A stretch of 64,000 nt of DNA from Agelaius tricolor (taxonomy: Eukaryota; Chordata; Aves; Passeriformes; Icteridae): the NCBI GenBank assembly GCA_023055355.1, contig JALJCS010000050.1, positions 1,116,001-1,180,000 of the forward strand. The letters are read 5' to 3'. Below, in pieces: positions 24,254-35,240 of this stretch (the first letter of the stretch is position 1; each line of letters opens with the position of its first letter). Below the pieces are notes generated by a model. That model ran no database searches, was not told where the DNA came from, and saw only the letters and a list, made by a program, of their open reading frames with translations. Position numbers and translations under genes: made by a program.

Positions 24254-25530
24254 ATGAAGGTGGCTGTGCTCAGCGTGGCCCTGCTCTTCTCCATCCTGCT
24301 GTGCCCCCCGGCACAGGCCAAGGTGAGGCACCAGCCAAACGCTGTCCCCACATCCTGCCCTTTCTGGCCTCCCATCCCACCCTTTTGGTCTCTCCTCTGT
24401 GTCCCATTCAGGGTCCCCAAACGCCCTCCCACTGACCATTCCTGAGGCCTTTCCTTCCATGTCCCCCCTCAATCCTTTGCCTTTCTTCCTGGCCATTGTA
24501 GCAGGGTCCTCCTATAGAATTCCCTGACTCACTCCCCATACTCCAATAATCTCCCAGTCCCGTTGGTTTTGTCCCCACCTGTCCTCATTCTTCTGTCCCT
24601 ACCAAGTCCCTCCCTTGCCCTCCCATGTCCCTAACCTCAATTCCTTTTTCCTCCCCTGTACCTCACACCCTGCTCCTTCCACACCCCCAGCCCTGTCCCC
24701 TGGGCCCTCAAGTGACCCCAGATCAGTGTCTTTGGGTCTCCCCCCACCTCAAACAGATCTCCTTGGAGGCCCTGAATTCCCATCCCTCTGCCTGCACCCT
24801 GCTCCCTGCACCCGTGTCCCCCCCAGCCCCACAAGATCCAGTCCAGACCCAGCCTTTGTTCTCCTTTCCAGGCACTCCTGGAAGGAACCCAAGATGATCT
24901 GCGGGAGGTGAGTGGGCTGCTGGCATGGGAGGGCATCCCCTCAGGGCATTGGGGGGCAGTGGTGTCCCCCCATCCCTTGCTGGCACCGGGGACATCCCAG
25001 TGACCAGCGAGGTCTCCTGGTCTCTCTGCAGTTGGATTTAGACAATGTCGCGGTCCTGGAGACGCCTCTGGTGGGTACCACGAGTTCTGTCGCTGTCAGA
25101 GCCTCCCCTTGCCTGGCCAGCACAGCCCAGGCCATCCCTGTCTGTCCCAGCAGAGCCCAGTGCACCCCTCCTGACAGCCCAGACAATGCCCTGGCCCAGG
25201 GCTGCTCCCCAGGGAAGCCTTTGCCCAGGGCCCTGCTGCATTCCCATCCCTGTCAGCCCAGGAGCCCCTGGATGAGCCAGGACGCAGCCCCTGCCCCAGC
25301 TGTGCCTCTTGGCCAGGAGCCCAGTGCTTCAGGGCAGCAGCACAGCAGCTCCTGCACCCCATTGCTCCCACAGCCCCTTCCCCAAGGCGCCCCTGCTCTC
25401 CCCTGCCTCCCAGTGCAGCCCAGTGCCCCCAGTGTGTCTCTAACGCTGCCTTTGTCCCCAGCCCCCTGTGGCTGAAGAGCTGCGGGCTCTCCTGCGGCAG
25501 AAGCGCCTGGCTGCCTCTCTGGATGCCTAG
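24254..25530 (+). CDS. Small secreted protein, 70 aa, four coding exons, unrecognised
   Basis: Coding exons 24254-24322, 24872-24907, 25032-25070 and 25462-25530 are all in phase 0 with clean GT-AG borders (AAG|GTGAGG, GAG|GTGAGT, CTG|GTGGGT). The first exon encodes a textbook signal peptide: MKVAV, then a Leu/Ala/Ser-rich core, then CPPAQA with cleavage expected after Ala-22. The remaining 48 residues are acidic then basic and have no cysteine. They read LLEGTQDDLRE, then LDLDNVAVLETPL, then an amphipathic EELRALLRQKRLAASLDA tail. A dibasic site is absent except Gln-Lys-Arg. The TAG stop is the last codon of its exon and is followed directly by a GTGAGC donor, so a 3' UTR exon follows. I do not recognise the family; a peptide hormone or small apolipoprotein-like product is possible but unproven. 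Confidence 0.7.
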
Positions 25531-25655
25531 GTGAGCCGTGCCTGCAGGGACAGGGCTGGGGACAAAGCCCAGCCATGGCCCAGTGGGCTCCAGAGGTCAC
25601 CTTCTGGGCTTTGTCTTTTACGCTGGCAAGGACCAGTGTCCTTTTTCCTCTCCAG

Positions 25656-25765
25656 TGGCATGAGGAGATGATCATCCCTGCAGGAACCCCCTGAACCCTT
25701 TGAGCCCTGGGCCATTTCCCCTGAAGAATAATCAATCAATAGTCAATAAACCCTTTGAGGAAAGC
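25656..25765 (+). other. 3' UTR exon of the small secreted-protein gene
   Basis: It follows an acceptor (tttttcctctccag, ending 25655). It contains no long frame and has AATAAA at 25745-25750, followed by a GT-rich stretch typical of a 3' end. Confidence 0.6.
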
Positions 25766-25999
25766 TTTGCTCTGTGTCCGTGTGTGTGTCTGTGGGCCTG
25801 GATTTCCTCCTTTCCAGTGGTCTGGGGAAGTCAGGCCAGGTCTGGGCTCTGCTGCCTTGACACAGTCTGTGCTTTCCCCCAGACAAATGGTGTGTTGGGA
25901 GTTGTGCAGAGTCCAGGGGGAATGGGTTGAGTGGAGGGGTGGCTGTGCAGGTGGTGAGAAAGGCTGTGGTTCACTGTGAGCGTGGTAGGAATGGCCTGG

Positions 26000-26470
26000 G
26001 TTTAAAAGAAAAAAAAATAAATTCAGAACAACTTTCTTTTAAAACTTTTTCTCCCTGTGAGAAATGAGTGCTCACTTCTCAAAATTTTAAAAGTTCTATT
26101 AAAACCTTAACAAAACTTACAACCAAAGGACTAAATAAGGAAAAAGTGACAGTGCTGGGAGCCTCCCCCACTTTGTGGCTGGTAACCACGTGGCTGGCTC
26201 ATCCACACAATGGCTGCTCTCCCTTTTATATCCTTGCTGTTGCAACAGGCAGCCCTAGCTCCTCCAAAAGGCTGTCTCTTGACTCTTGGTCGCTGTCCAT
26301 TGGTGCAGACTGCTTTCCTGGAACTGGATTGGAGCTCAGCTGTTGCTAAGCTGTGCCTCTTAGGAACAATCTGCCCCTCCCCAAATGCCCGCACTACCAA
26401 GATCATCCCGGGATAACAATGCTGGGCGGGGGGGACACATTGCAGTAACAGAACTCTACATCTGTACAAC
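26000..26470 (-). mobile_element. LTR-like sequence, minus strand
   Basis: On the minus strand it carries a strong TATA box (GGATATAAAAGGG, complement of 26221-26233), about 90 bases upstream of A/T-rich sequence resembling an R/U5 region. Edges and family are not determined. Confidence 0.4.
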
Positions 26471-26542
26471 TTCTCTTAACATACTGATCATGTTCACCCT
26501 TTAATTAGGAGAGCCAACCATCTCATTACTCATCTCTAACAC

Positions 26543-26960
26543 TGTGGCATTCACATTCTCTGAAAAAGTCCCTTCCCCTAAGATTTTTCTCCTGGGAAGC
26601 TGAGAAGCCTCAGAGAAAAAGAAAAACAATGCTTATCTCATTTGCTTCTCCTGTGTTGTGCTCATTTTCAGAATGTGTTTAGAGATTGTTTACCCACAGG
26701 TGATTGATTGGAATCTGGTGTGAGTTATTTTGACTCATTGGCAAATTATGGCCAAGCTGTGTCGAGACTCTGGAAAAAGTCATGAGTTTTCATTATTATC
26801 TTTTGAACATTCAGCAAGTGTCCTTTCTGTATTCTTTAGTATAATATAGTATAGTATTTTTTAATAAATTATAGTAATATAAAGTAATAAATTAGCCTTC
26901 TGAGAATATGGACTCAATGCAAAATTCCTGCCTTCATCGGGCATCCCTGCAAATACAACA
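26543..26960 (+). mobile_element. Solo LTR, ERVL-like family (copy 2)
   Basis: It begins TGTGGCATTCAC and ends AAATACAACA. It shares the blocks listed for 20417-20772 and has AATAAA near 26886. It is longer and closer to a complete LTR than copy 1. The 5.8 kb between the two copies holds no gag, pol or env, so they are best read as independent solo LTRs. Confidence 0.75.
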
Positions 26961-27614
26961 GAACACGCCCAAAATTCTTGATTTACTCAAAAGATTTTAA
27001 CTGCTAAAAAAAATCTTCATATATCACAAGTATGTTGAAATTATTTATTGGTCTTGAAATTTGGTTCCCTGGTGGGATGAGGCTGCTGGGTCTACCTGTC
27101 TATGGGGCACTGCGGGGCTGTGGGGTTTCCTGGGTGAGGGGCCCTACACGGTCACCTGTAATGCCTGGCCACGGTGGGGTGGAGCCACCGCGGTGTCCTG
27201 GAAAAGGGCGAGTGGTTCTACCTGGCTCTGGGGTCATTCTTGGCCTCTGGGTCCATCGGCTCCAGCAGGACTTGGGTGAATTTTGGGTTGGGCCAGGTGG
27301 ATCAGTTGTCCCCGGCCATCCTGAGAGCTCAGCAGGGCTCAGTCGTGTTTGCTGACTCCAGTTCCAATACTGAAGGAACCACTGGTGCCAGCACTGCCCC
27401 AGGGAAGCCTCACAGCAGGGCTTTGTGCACTCTGAGGAGCCCCATGGGAGATTTGGTGCCAACTCAATGAACCTCGGTTCCTCAAAGGAGATGTCACAAA
27501 GGATTGTTTTGTCTGACTACACTGTGAAGAGAACTTGCTAACACTCTGTATGAAGTCCAGAGTTACAGACTAATGCAGTACAGAATCTGGAGATATGACA
27601 GCTAAAACTGAAGG
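26961..27614. other. Intergenic, no gene seen
   Basis: Open frames near 27032-27470 on both strands have no motif or splice support. The composition resembles the flanks of the minisatellite. Confidence 0.45.
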
Positions 27615-27780
27615 CATCAGCCTGTTCCATGTTCCCTTGGTTCCATGGGGACCCACAGCGTCACAATGGCCACTTGTTCCCATGAGGTTCCCCAGTGTCA
27701 CCGTGGTGTCCTTGGACCCACCTGGTCACAACCGACCCATGGTTCCATGAGGTTCCGCGGTGTCACCATGGTCACTGTCA
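27615..27780 (+). repeat. 37-bp minisatellite, block 1
   Basis: Diverged copies of the unit found in the main array (ttggttccatggggacccac..gcgtcacaatggcc). About four units. Confidence 0.6.
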
Positions 27781-28340
27781 GAGGCTGGATGAGATCAATG
27801 TCCCGAGACACCGTGGGATGAGCTGTCAGTCAGTCACACAGTGGGGACAGGGCTAACCCAGCCCTGATTGCCTGAGCGATCAGAAATCCCACCTGGGGGC
27901 AGGCCCACAAAGGCCCGGGGGCTTAAAAACACGGAGCACAAGGTCAGCCCCTGGTATGGACTCTGCCTTCTCCTGGGGTTTGTGTCTCACCCACACTGGA
28001 ACCCTAGGAACGGATAGTAATATGTGTGTCTTTCTATAGAGCTTCTGTCTTTCTGTCTCTCTCTCTTTCTTCTCCTTCTAATGCTCTTTATATGCACCAT
28101 TTTTTGGGTCCCTCAGCAGCTTACGTGTTCAATGATTTCTAGGTTAAATGAGCTAAGTTAATGAAGTCACTGCTATGATAAGTGTTTTCTGTGTAATTGG
28201 ATGTTGCATTAAATCCTCTTCCAAAGTTTCTTGTGTTTTTGTACTTTGCCAGTAGAATTTTGTGTCATTTTGACCTCTTGAGAATATGTGGCTGGTGTTC
28301 CTGCTGTGCACCAAACTCGAGTAAAGGAGCCTTTGGTTAC
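27781..28340 (+). mobile_element. LTR-like insertion between minisatellite blocks
   Basis: Contains GGGGGCTTAAAAACACGG near 27917, like the TATA region of the LTR at 22633-22990, then CT-rich sequence and a later AT-rich part. It separates two blocks of the 37-bp repeat. The assignment is tentative. Confidence 0.35.
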
Positions 28341-28369
28341 CTGCAGCATTTCAGTGTTCTGGGCTGTTA

Positions 28370-28473
28370 CACCCCACAGGCTCACAATGGCCTCTTGTTT
28401 GCACACTGGCCCCTTGGTTCCATGGGCCCCAACAGTGCCACAATGATCCCCTTGGTTCCACAACTTCCCAGAG
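28370..28473 (+). repeat. 37-bp minisatellite, block 2
   Basis: About three diverged units (ccccttggttccatgggccc..cagtgccacaatga). The block stops abruptly where the LTR-like sequence begins at 28474. Confidence 0.6.
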
Positions 28474-29113
28474 TGTTGTAGAGAATACATTGTTAAAGGA
28501 GTTAATAGAAAGTTCCAATGACAGGTATAGATTGTTTGTTTAATGTTTTATAGTTATGTAAAGTGCCAGTGTTAGTTTTAATTGTTTTTTTAAAGGTTTT
28601 ATAATTATGTAAATCCCCTTACTGTTGGGTATTCCCCCCGCTGCTCCCACTCTCATCGAAAATGGCAAACCACCCGAGACCATAGAGAGGATGATTACGT
28701 CAGCAAATAAGCAAATATGAAACTCCCATAAGACTTAGCAGAAAAGGATTACATAACAAAAACCTCTAGAACAACAAACCACCATGCAAATAAAGAATCA
28801 AAATACCACCACTTAACAAAGAGAACATAAGTCAATATCAAAGACCCTGGTCACAACTTTTTGCCTTCATCACCCTAACCAGAGTGGGTGAAGAGCAGTA
28901 TAAAGATTATGAAGCTGAAACCAACAGGTGTCTACTCAGAGACTCTCGTGAGGAAAGAAGACCCAGCTCTGCTGGAGGACGGAGCTGACCTCCTCCTCCT
29001 CCACGCGGTCTGGGGAGGAGCGGTGGTGTACACACACCCCATGGGTCCCCTGCCTAGACTGTTTCCAGTAAAGCTGAAATCACTAAAGAGCTGCTCACGG
29101 GCCATTCATAACA
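28474..29113 (+). mobile_element. 5' LTR-like sequence of the ERV
   Basis: It starts TGTTGTAGAG and ends CATTCATAACA, forming a TGTT/AACA-type inverted end. It has TATAAAG at 28899-28905, about 425 bases from the start, matching the position of the TATA in the 3' LTR at 39721. It is directly followed, after three bases, by a plausible primer-binding site. Its sequence is otherwise unlike the 3' LTR at 39286-39935. Confidence 0.6.
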
Positions 29114-29116
29114 GTC

Positions 29117-29134
29117 TGGGGGACTGGTCCGGGA
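29117..29134 (+). other. Retroviral primer-binding site, tRNA-Pro-like
   Basis: TGGGGGACTGGTCCGGGA closely resembles the 18-base tRNA-Pro primer-binding site used by many gammaretroviruses, with a small internal difference. It lies three bases after the LTR-like end. Confidence 0.6.
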
Positions 29135-29900
29135 CAGGCCACACCCGAAGAGGACTGAGGGCCTGCGGGATATCTGGCCCTATCTGGAGCGGTCGGCAGC
29201 AGCCTAGGAGCAAAGAGTGTGGAGGAGCATGGGTAAGTAAAGGCGGTGTCAGGAGTAGGAGGCAAGCGAAAGAAGTGTGTGTGAGACGGGGCCCAGGATC
29301 TCGGAGCCCCGAAGCAGCTGTGGGCCTCCGAGTACCGCGGTTCCGGACTCCTGCGAGGGGAGCGGCCAGAAACGGAGGGAAGCAGGAGAAGCCTGAGTGA
29401 GTGAGACGCCTCCCAGGGGGATAAGGTGGGCCCCCCTCCGGGCGTGGGAGGAATAGAAATGTGAGTGGCACGCAAGGGGTCGGCCTTCCCCCTTCAGGCT
29501 TGTTAGGCGCCCTCAGGGCGTGCTGAGGGTGGCAGACGAATTGGTGAGTTGGCACGCAAACCCCAAACGGAGCTCCGGGTGCGGGGAGGATCGGGGCAGT
29601 GTGAGTCCTGCACAATCCCTGGAGTGGGGGGACACGGGTCCCTACTGGGGTTTGGGGTGCCCCGAGTACAGCAGCAGCACTGAGTAGAGCCAAGAGGGCC
29701 CCAGTGCCCAGGCTCGGACGGCGGTGCTGGGGGTTCAGTGTGCCGCGGTTCAGGTAGAAACCGTAAACCCACTGGAGGCCCCTGGGGGCATTGGGGTCAC
29801 AGGGCAGGGCAAGACTGGGCTTACAGGGCAGGGCAAGGCCCGACCTGCCCCTTCCTCCCCCACACACAAAATGTTTGGAGCCAACAATCTCCTCCAGTCT
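29135..29900 (+). other. ERV leader
   Basis: GC-rich untranslated leader. A strong 5' splice site consensus, GGTAAGTA at about 29231, could serve as the donor for subgenomic env RNA. No coding frame is supported; the long minus-strand frame here is a shadow. Confidence 0.5.
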
Positions 29901-30440
29901 GTCACAACAGGCAGTGTTGGAGGTGCAATCCCAATTGGGGCCATGGGCACCTGGCTGAGAAGGACAATTCTTTTCCATAGGAAGGAAAGCACAGAGCTCT
30001 AAGGTTTGGAAGGCAGGTGAGAGCCTCAGTAGGCCAAGGCCAGCCAGATTTGTCAGTAATAGCAGATTTTGGAATTTTGGAGGTGGAAACCCAATCTCGG
30101 CCATGGGCACCTGGAGAAGCAGGACAGTTCTTTCCCATGGGAAGGAGAGCATGGAGCCTCCCCCAGTGTTTTGGGGATAGATGAGAGGTGACCGTTGTGA
30201 AACCACTGCCAGCCAGACTTGTCCTGGCAATATTCATATGGGAGCAATCCCTGGACTGAAGGAAATTTGGAGGTGAAATCCCAATTCTGGCCATGGCTGC
30301 CTGGAGCAGAAGGACAGTTCTTTTCCATTGGGAAGGAAAGCACAGAGCCTCAGTGTTTCAGCAGCAGATGAGAAGTGACCCTCAACATGCAAAGGTCCCT
30401 TGGACCAGTCAGGCAGCCCATGGGAGGCCAAACCAGCCAG
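29901..30440 (+). repeat. Diverged tandem repeat, about 160-190 bp unit, 3 copies
   Basis: Landmark 'ttggaggtgNaanccc' recurs at 29918, 30078 and 30268. Each copy is followed by 'ggccatggNcNcctgg', 'aggacaNttcttttcc' and 'ggaaggaNagca'. It lies between the ERV leader and the 37-bp array. Confidence 0.8.
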
Positions 30441-30444
30441 AGCT

Positions 30445-31405
30445 GTTCTGTGTTCCCTTGGTTTTATGGGGCTCCAGAGTGTCATAATGGTGCCTTGGAT
30501 CCATGGGGCCCCACAGTGTCATAATGGTGACTTGATTCCATGGGTTCCAGCATTGTCAGAATGGCCCCTTGATTACAAGAAGACCTGCAGTGTCACAGTG
30601 GCCCCTTGGTTCGATGGGGTCCCACAATGTCACAGTGGCCCCCAGGTGTCATAAGGCCCCGCAGTGTCACAATGGTCCCAAGGATTCCATGAGGCCTTGC
30701 AGTGTCACCATGGTCTCCATGGTTCCCCAGGCCCCACAATGTCGCGTGACTCCTCTGTTCCATGAGCCCTGCAATGTCACAATGGACCTTTGGACCCTGG
30801 GGCTTTGCTGTGTCACAATGGTCTCCTCTGGCTCCACAGTGTCACAATGGACCATTGATGACAGGAGGCCACTCTGTGACACCCTGGAGCTTTGGTTCCA
30901 TGCAGCCCTGCAGTGTCACAAAGGCTTCTTGGTTTCACGAGGCCCCACAATATCACAATGGTCCTCTTGGTTCTTTTGGGACCCCCACGGGCACAATGGT
31001 CTCTGTGATTCCATGGTGCCTCTCAGTGTCACCAATAGCTCCTTGGTTCCATGAGGCTGTAAAGTGTCTTAATTGTCTTTGCATGGTTCCATGAGGCCTT
31101 GCAATGTCACAATGAACCTTTGGTTCCATGGAGTCCGGCAGTGTCACAATGGCCCCTTGGTTCCATGACACCCCAAAGTGTCATAATGGTCTCCATGGTG
31201 CCATGAGGCCTTGCAATGTCACAATGGACCCATGGTTTGATGGGGCCTCTCAGTGTCACAATGATCCCTACATTCCATGGAGCCACACAGCGTCAGTACA
31301 GGCCCCTTGGTTCCATGAGGCCCACAAATGTCACAGTGGTCCCTTGGTCTCACATGGCCCCACAGTGTGACAATGGTGCCTTGGTTCCATGGCTCTGTCC
31401 TGGTG
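30445..31405 (+). repeat. 37-bp minisatellite, main array (about 26 units)
   Basis: The unit resembles cttggttccatgaggcc plus ccacagtgtcacaatggncc. Successive units at 30494 and 30531 are exactly 37 bases apart. There are no unique spacers, so it is not a CRISPR array. It ends in unique sequence about 300 bases before the first gag-frame sequence. Confidence 0.9.
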
Positions 31406-31690
31406 CATTCCCCCCTGCCCTTCTCAGGCCGCCCTGCCAGCTGAGAAATGCTCCTTGGGCCTCGGCCTTGGCCAACAGCCCCTGGGCTCAGCTCCTCTGC
31501 AGCTCATCACAAACACTGTCTGCTCCAGGCACTGCTGCTGCCCAACCAGCTCCTGGTTCCTTTAGCAGCAGCCCTGGGAACTGTGTTTGTTCCCTCAGTG
31601 GCACAAGATCCCTGTTCTCACCCTGCCAAAGAAAGCTGTTGGTGCCCAGTGTGGCCAGGATGAAGCATTGCTGGGACTGAAGCCCCTCTC

Positions 31691-33418
31691 TTGGGGCCCT
31701 GCAAACAGCGCTCCAAAAGGAGCCCTTGGAGCTCTCCTGGGCCAGCGACTCCCTCTGAGCGGGGCCTCTGCCAGCCGGGAACTCTCCCGTTTGCTGCACT
31801 CGGGGATCCTGAACAAGCACAGAGCCTGGGCCGATCCCCCCACTCCTCCAGGCTCCCACCAGAGCAGGCTGTGGTGCCTTCCCCTCCACGTGAACAAGCG
31901 GCGGCGACTCCGCTCCCATGTGAGCAACCGCTGCTGTCGACCCTTCCCAAAACTGAAGAAAAACAGGTAACCATCCCCAAAGTCAGATCTCCTATGGCCT
32001 ATTGAACGAGGCAGCGAATGAGGAGGACAACCACGGGAGACAGTGAGGATGAGGAAGAGAAGCCCCGTTTCTTCCCTTTACAGGAGGTGCCGACAGCTCC
32101 TGGAGTTATTGGCTTTGTACACGCCCCGATAGACACCAGTGATGTGCGAGCGTTCAAGAAAGAGATGGGAAAATTAATGGATGGTCCTTTGGGGGTGGCA
32201 GAAAGGCTAGATGAATTTCTAGGGACCAGCACCTACACCTAGGAGGATCTCCAAGCGATCATGAGATCGCTGTTCAACAATGAGAAGAGGGACATGATCA
32301 GACTAGCAGTGATCAAAGACTGGGAAAAGAGAAACCCCAACAGGGAAAGCGGGGATGAGAGACGGCCAAACCAAAAATTGTCCTGGAATGCCCAGACGGA
32401 GGAGGGGAGGCGGAAAATGATAATTTTAAGTAATATGATAATTCAGGGTATCAGGGAAGCGGTACCCAAGGGACAGAACATGAGTAAGGTACTCAGAGAG
32501 TGCCAGGGAAAAGATGAAACTCCCACGGAATGGTTGGAGAGGCTCCGCAAGGGCTTGAGAATGTATTTGGGCATGGATCCCGATTCTCCGATCAGGGCGG
32601 TTTTGCTAAAAACTCAGTTTGTAGGAAAATCCTGGGAGGACATTTGGAAAAAGTTAGAAAAGATACTTGGGTGGCAGGAAAAGGGGTTGCAGGAGCTGCT
32701 TCAGGAAGCCCAGAAAGTCGACATGAGACGAGACGAAGAGAAACAGAAGATCCAGGCTAAGGTATTGGTAGCTGTGGTAAGGGAAGCACAAAAACAGGAG
32801 CAGGTCAGAGACACGGCGAAGAAGGCACTGGCAAAGAAACAGAACTCTTCCCAAGGAAAAGGATTGAATGATCAGAAGAGAGATTTCGAGTGCTATTACT
32901 GCAAGCAAAAGGGACACATCCGAAGGAATTGTCCCAACAAAGCCAAGGACCAGGCAATGTTTCAAGAAGTTTTGGGGTGTCAGGGGCTTCTCAGTTTGGG
33001 GTCCGGAACACCGAGGGAGCCCTTGATAAAATTAAAAGTAGGACCCCACAGGCAGGAGATGTGGTTTATGGTAGACTCGGGGGCGGAACGGACAGCGGTG
33101 CAGCAGCTGCCACAAGGGTGCTCTCTGAGTGACGACTCAGTGATGGTAATCGGGGCAAAAGGGGAACCCTTTGAGCTTCTGATCATAAAAGATGTAGAAA
33201 TAGAAACGGAAAACAAAAGATGTACAGGACATATATTAATGATACGGGATGCGGATTTTAATTTACTGGGGTGGGACATGATGGTAGCCCTAGAAATCGG
33301 CTTGGCAGTGGAGAATTCCCGGCTCAGGGTGAGAATGTATAAACTCAGCGTTCAGGAAGAGGAGAAAATAGACCCGAAGGTGTGGTATGTCGAAGGGGAA
33401 GCTGGGAGGTTGGACTAG
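31691..33418 (+). pseudogene. ERV gag-pro (gamma-like), interrupted
   Basis: One frame runs through a Pro-rich p12/MA-like part (31800-32000), the capsid (FPLQEVP near 32073, then a P30-type capsid core), a nucleocapsid with one zinc knuckle CYYCKQKGHIRRNC (32891-32932), and an aspartic protease with VDSGAE (catalytic Asp codon 33074) and LLGWD. Two in-frame stops break it: TGA at 32003-32005 and TAG at 32240-32242. The frame closes with TAG at 33416-33418. No stop lies between nucleocapsid and protease, where mammalian gammaretroviruses have a read-through UAG. The matrix start is not visible. Confidence 0.88.
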
Positions 33419-34500
33419 AGCGGATTTGTGTCGAAATTGGGAGACCAGAAGACCCTATACGGGTCAAACAATATACGGGTCAAAAAATATCCCACCGCCA
33501 TGGAGGGGAGAAAGGGATTGAAACCAGTGAGTGACGAATTGATAAAGAAAGGAACCTTGGAGCCATGCATGTCTCGGCACAACACCCCAATTTTGGCTGT
33601 GAAAAAGACAGATGGGAGCATTAGGCTGGTGCAAAAATTAAGGGCTGTGAATCAGAGCACTAAGACTTTGTTCCCCGTGGTCTCAAATCCTTACACTTTG
33701 TTGAATAACATTTCTCCTGAGGACACGCGGTACAGCGTGATTGACTTGAAGGATGCTTTTTGGACCTGTCCTTTAGCAGAGGGCAGCAGAGATTATTTTG
33801 CATTTCAGTGGGAAGACCCGGAGACAAACAGAAAGCAGCAGCTCAGGTGGACATCGTTGCCTCAGGGCTTCGTGGATTCCCTGAATTTATTCAGGCATGC
33901 ACTTGAGCAGGTGTTGAGTCATTTTGTACCAACAGAGGGGACAAAATTGCTACAATATGTAGATGATTTGTTGGTTGCAGGCCCAAGGGAGAAGGTTGTA
34001 AGGGTGAGCACCATTGAGCTTTGGAACTTTTTAGGGGAAAAGGGGTTGAAGGTGTTGAAGTTGCAGTTTACAGAGCCCGAGGTCAGGTATTTGGACACTG
34101 GTTAACCAGGGGAAAAAAGAAATTGGATCCAGAGAGGGTGGCAGGGATTATTGCCTTACCACCCCTGCAAACAAAAAGGGAGGTCAGACAGCTTTTGGGG
34201 TTGTTGGGATATTGCCAGCAGTGGATTGAAGGGTACAGCGAAAAGGTGAAGTTTCTATACGAGAAACTCACCACAGACTGAATCAAATGGATGGAGAAAG
34301 ACAAAGAAGAATTCAGGGGAGTCAAGGAAGCACTCACAGCAGCACCAGTGCTGAGCCTCCCTGATGTGAAGAAACCCTTTCAGTTGTTTGTGGACGTGAG
34401 CAGTCACGCAGCACATGGGGTGCTGACACAGGACTGGGCAGGGGTCAGGACACCGGTGGGTTACTTGTCGAGGCTTTTGGATCCGGTCAGCAGGGCTGGC
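33419..34500 (+). pseudogene. ERV pol: reverse transcriptase
   Basis: It continues in the gag-pro frame after the TAG. Polymerase motifs are clear: VIDLKDAFW near 33740, LPQGF at 33857-33871 and the YVDD catalytic box at 33956-33967. A short duplication of ATACGGGTCAAA lies at 33457-33482. The frame is lost by a one-base indel near 34093, interrupted by TGA at 34279-34281, and shifted again near 34494. The connection domain follows. It cannot encode an active enzyme. Confidence 0.92.
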
Positions 34501-35240
34501 CCACCTGCGTGCAGGCGATTGTCGCTGCAGCATTGCTGGTGGAGGAAGCCAAGAAGGCAACCTCCGGCGCACCGTTGGTAGTATTTGCACCGCACAACGT
34601 ACGGGACATACTACAGCAGAAGGCAGAGAAATGGCTCACTGATGCTAGATTGCTGAAGGATGAGGCCATTTTGATTCACTGGCAGGATTTGGAATTGAGA
34701 ACAACGACCGCACAGAACCCTGCAGAGTTTTTGTTTGGGGAAGCTTCAGAGGAGCTTGTTCACGATTGCATGGAGGTGGTTGAATTACAAACAAAGATCA
34801 GAGAGGATTTAGAAGAGGAAGAGTCGGATGAAGGAGAGAAGTGGTTTGTGGATGGATCAAGCAGGGTAGTTGATGGGAAAAGGAAATCAGGATATGCAGT
34901 CGTGGATGGACAGACGGGAAAAGTGATTAAAGGAGGTGCCCTGAGTGCGAGTTGGTCAGCACAGGCATGCGAACTGTATGCAGTTCTGAGAGCCTTGAAG
35001 GGACTGAAAGGGAGAAAGGGAACAATTTTTACAGATTCTAGGTATGCCTTTGGAGTGGTTCACACTTTTGGGAAAATCTGGGAGGAAAGGGGGCTGATCA
35101 ACACAAGGGGGAAGGGACTGATGCACGGAGAATTGATCCGGCAAATCTTAGAAGCTCTAAGGGGGCCAGAGGAAACTGCGGTGCTGCATGTAAAGGGACA
35201 CCAGGCAGGAATTCAGTTCTGAATCAGGGGAAACAATTTG
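34501..35240 (+). pseudogene. ERV pol: RNase H
   Basis: The frame is intact from about 34497 to a TGA at 35220-35222. The family acidic residues are visible in FVDGSS (34846), ACELYAVLRAL (34966) and TDSRYAFG (35032). The VKGHQ segment is at 35191, just before the stop, and the frame continues past it with NLADQEAK. Confidence 0.9.

Noticed and set aside
23215..24435. 406-codon plus-strand frame
   Set aside because: It crosses the promoter, first exon and first intron of the small secreted-protein gene in another frame; GC-rich composition explains its length.
20417..26960. One ERV provirus bounded by the two similar LTRs
   Set aside because: The interval lacks gag, pol and a primer-binding site, and contains a minus-strand env of another retrovirus class and a host gene.
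29106..30230. 374-codon minus-strand frame
   Set aside because: It runs antisense through the ERV leader and its tandem repeat, with no family motif or splice support.
30445..31405. CRISPR-like array
   Set aside because: Units are contiguous 37-bp copies with no unique spacers, and the genome is vertebrate.
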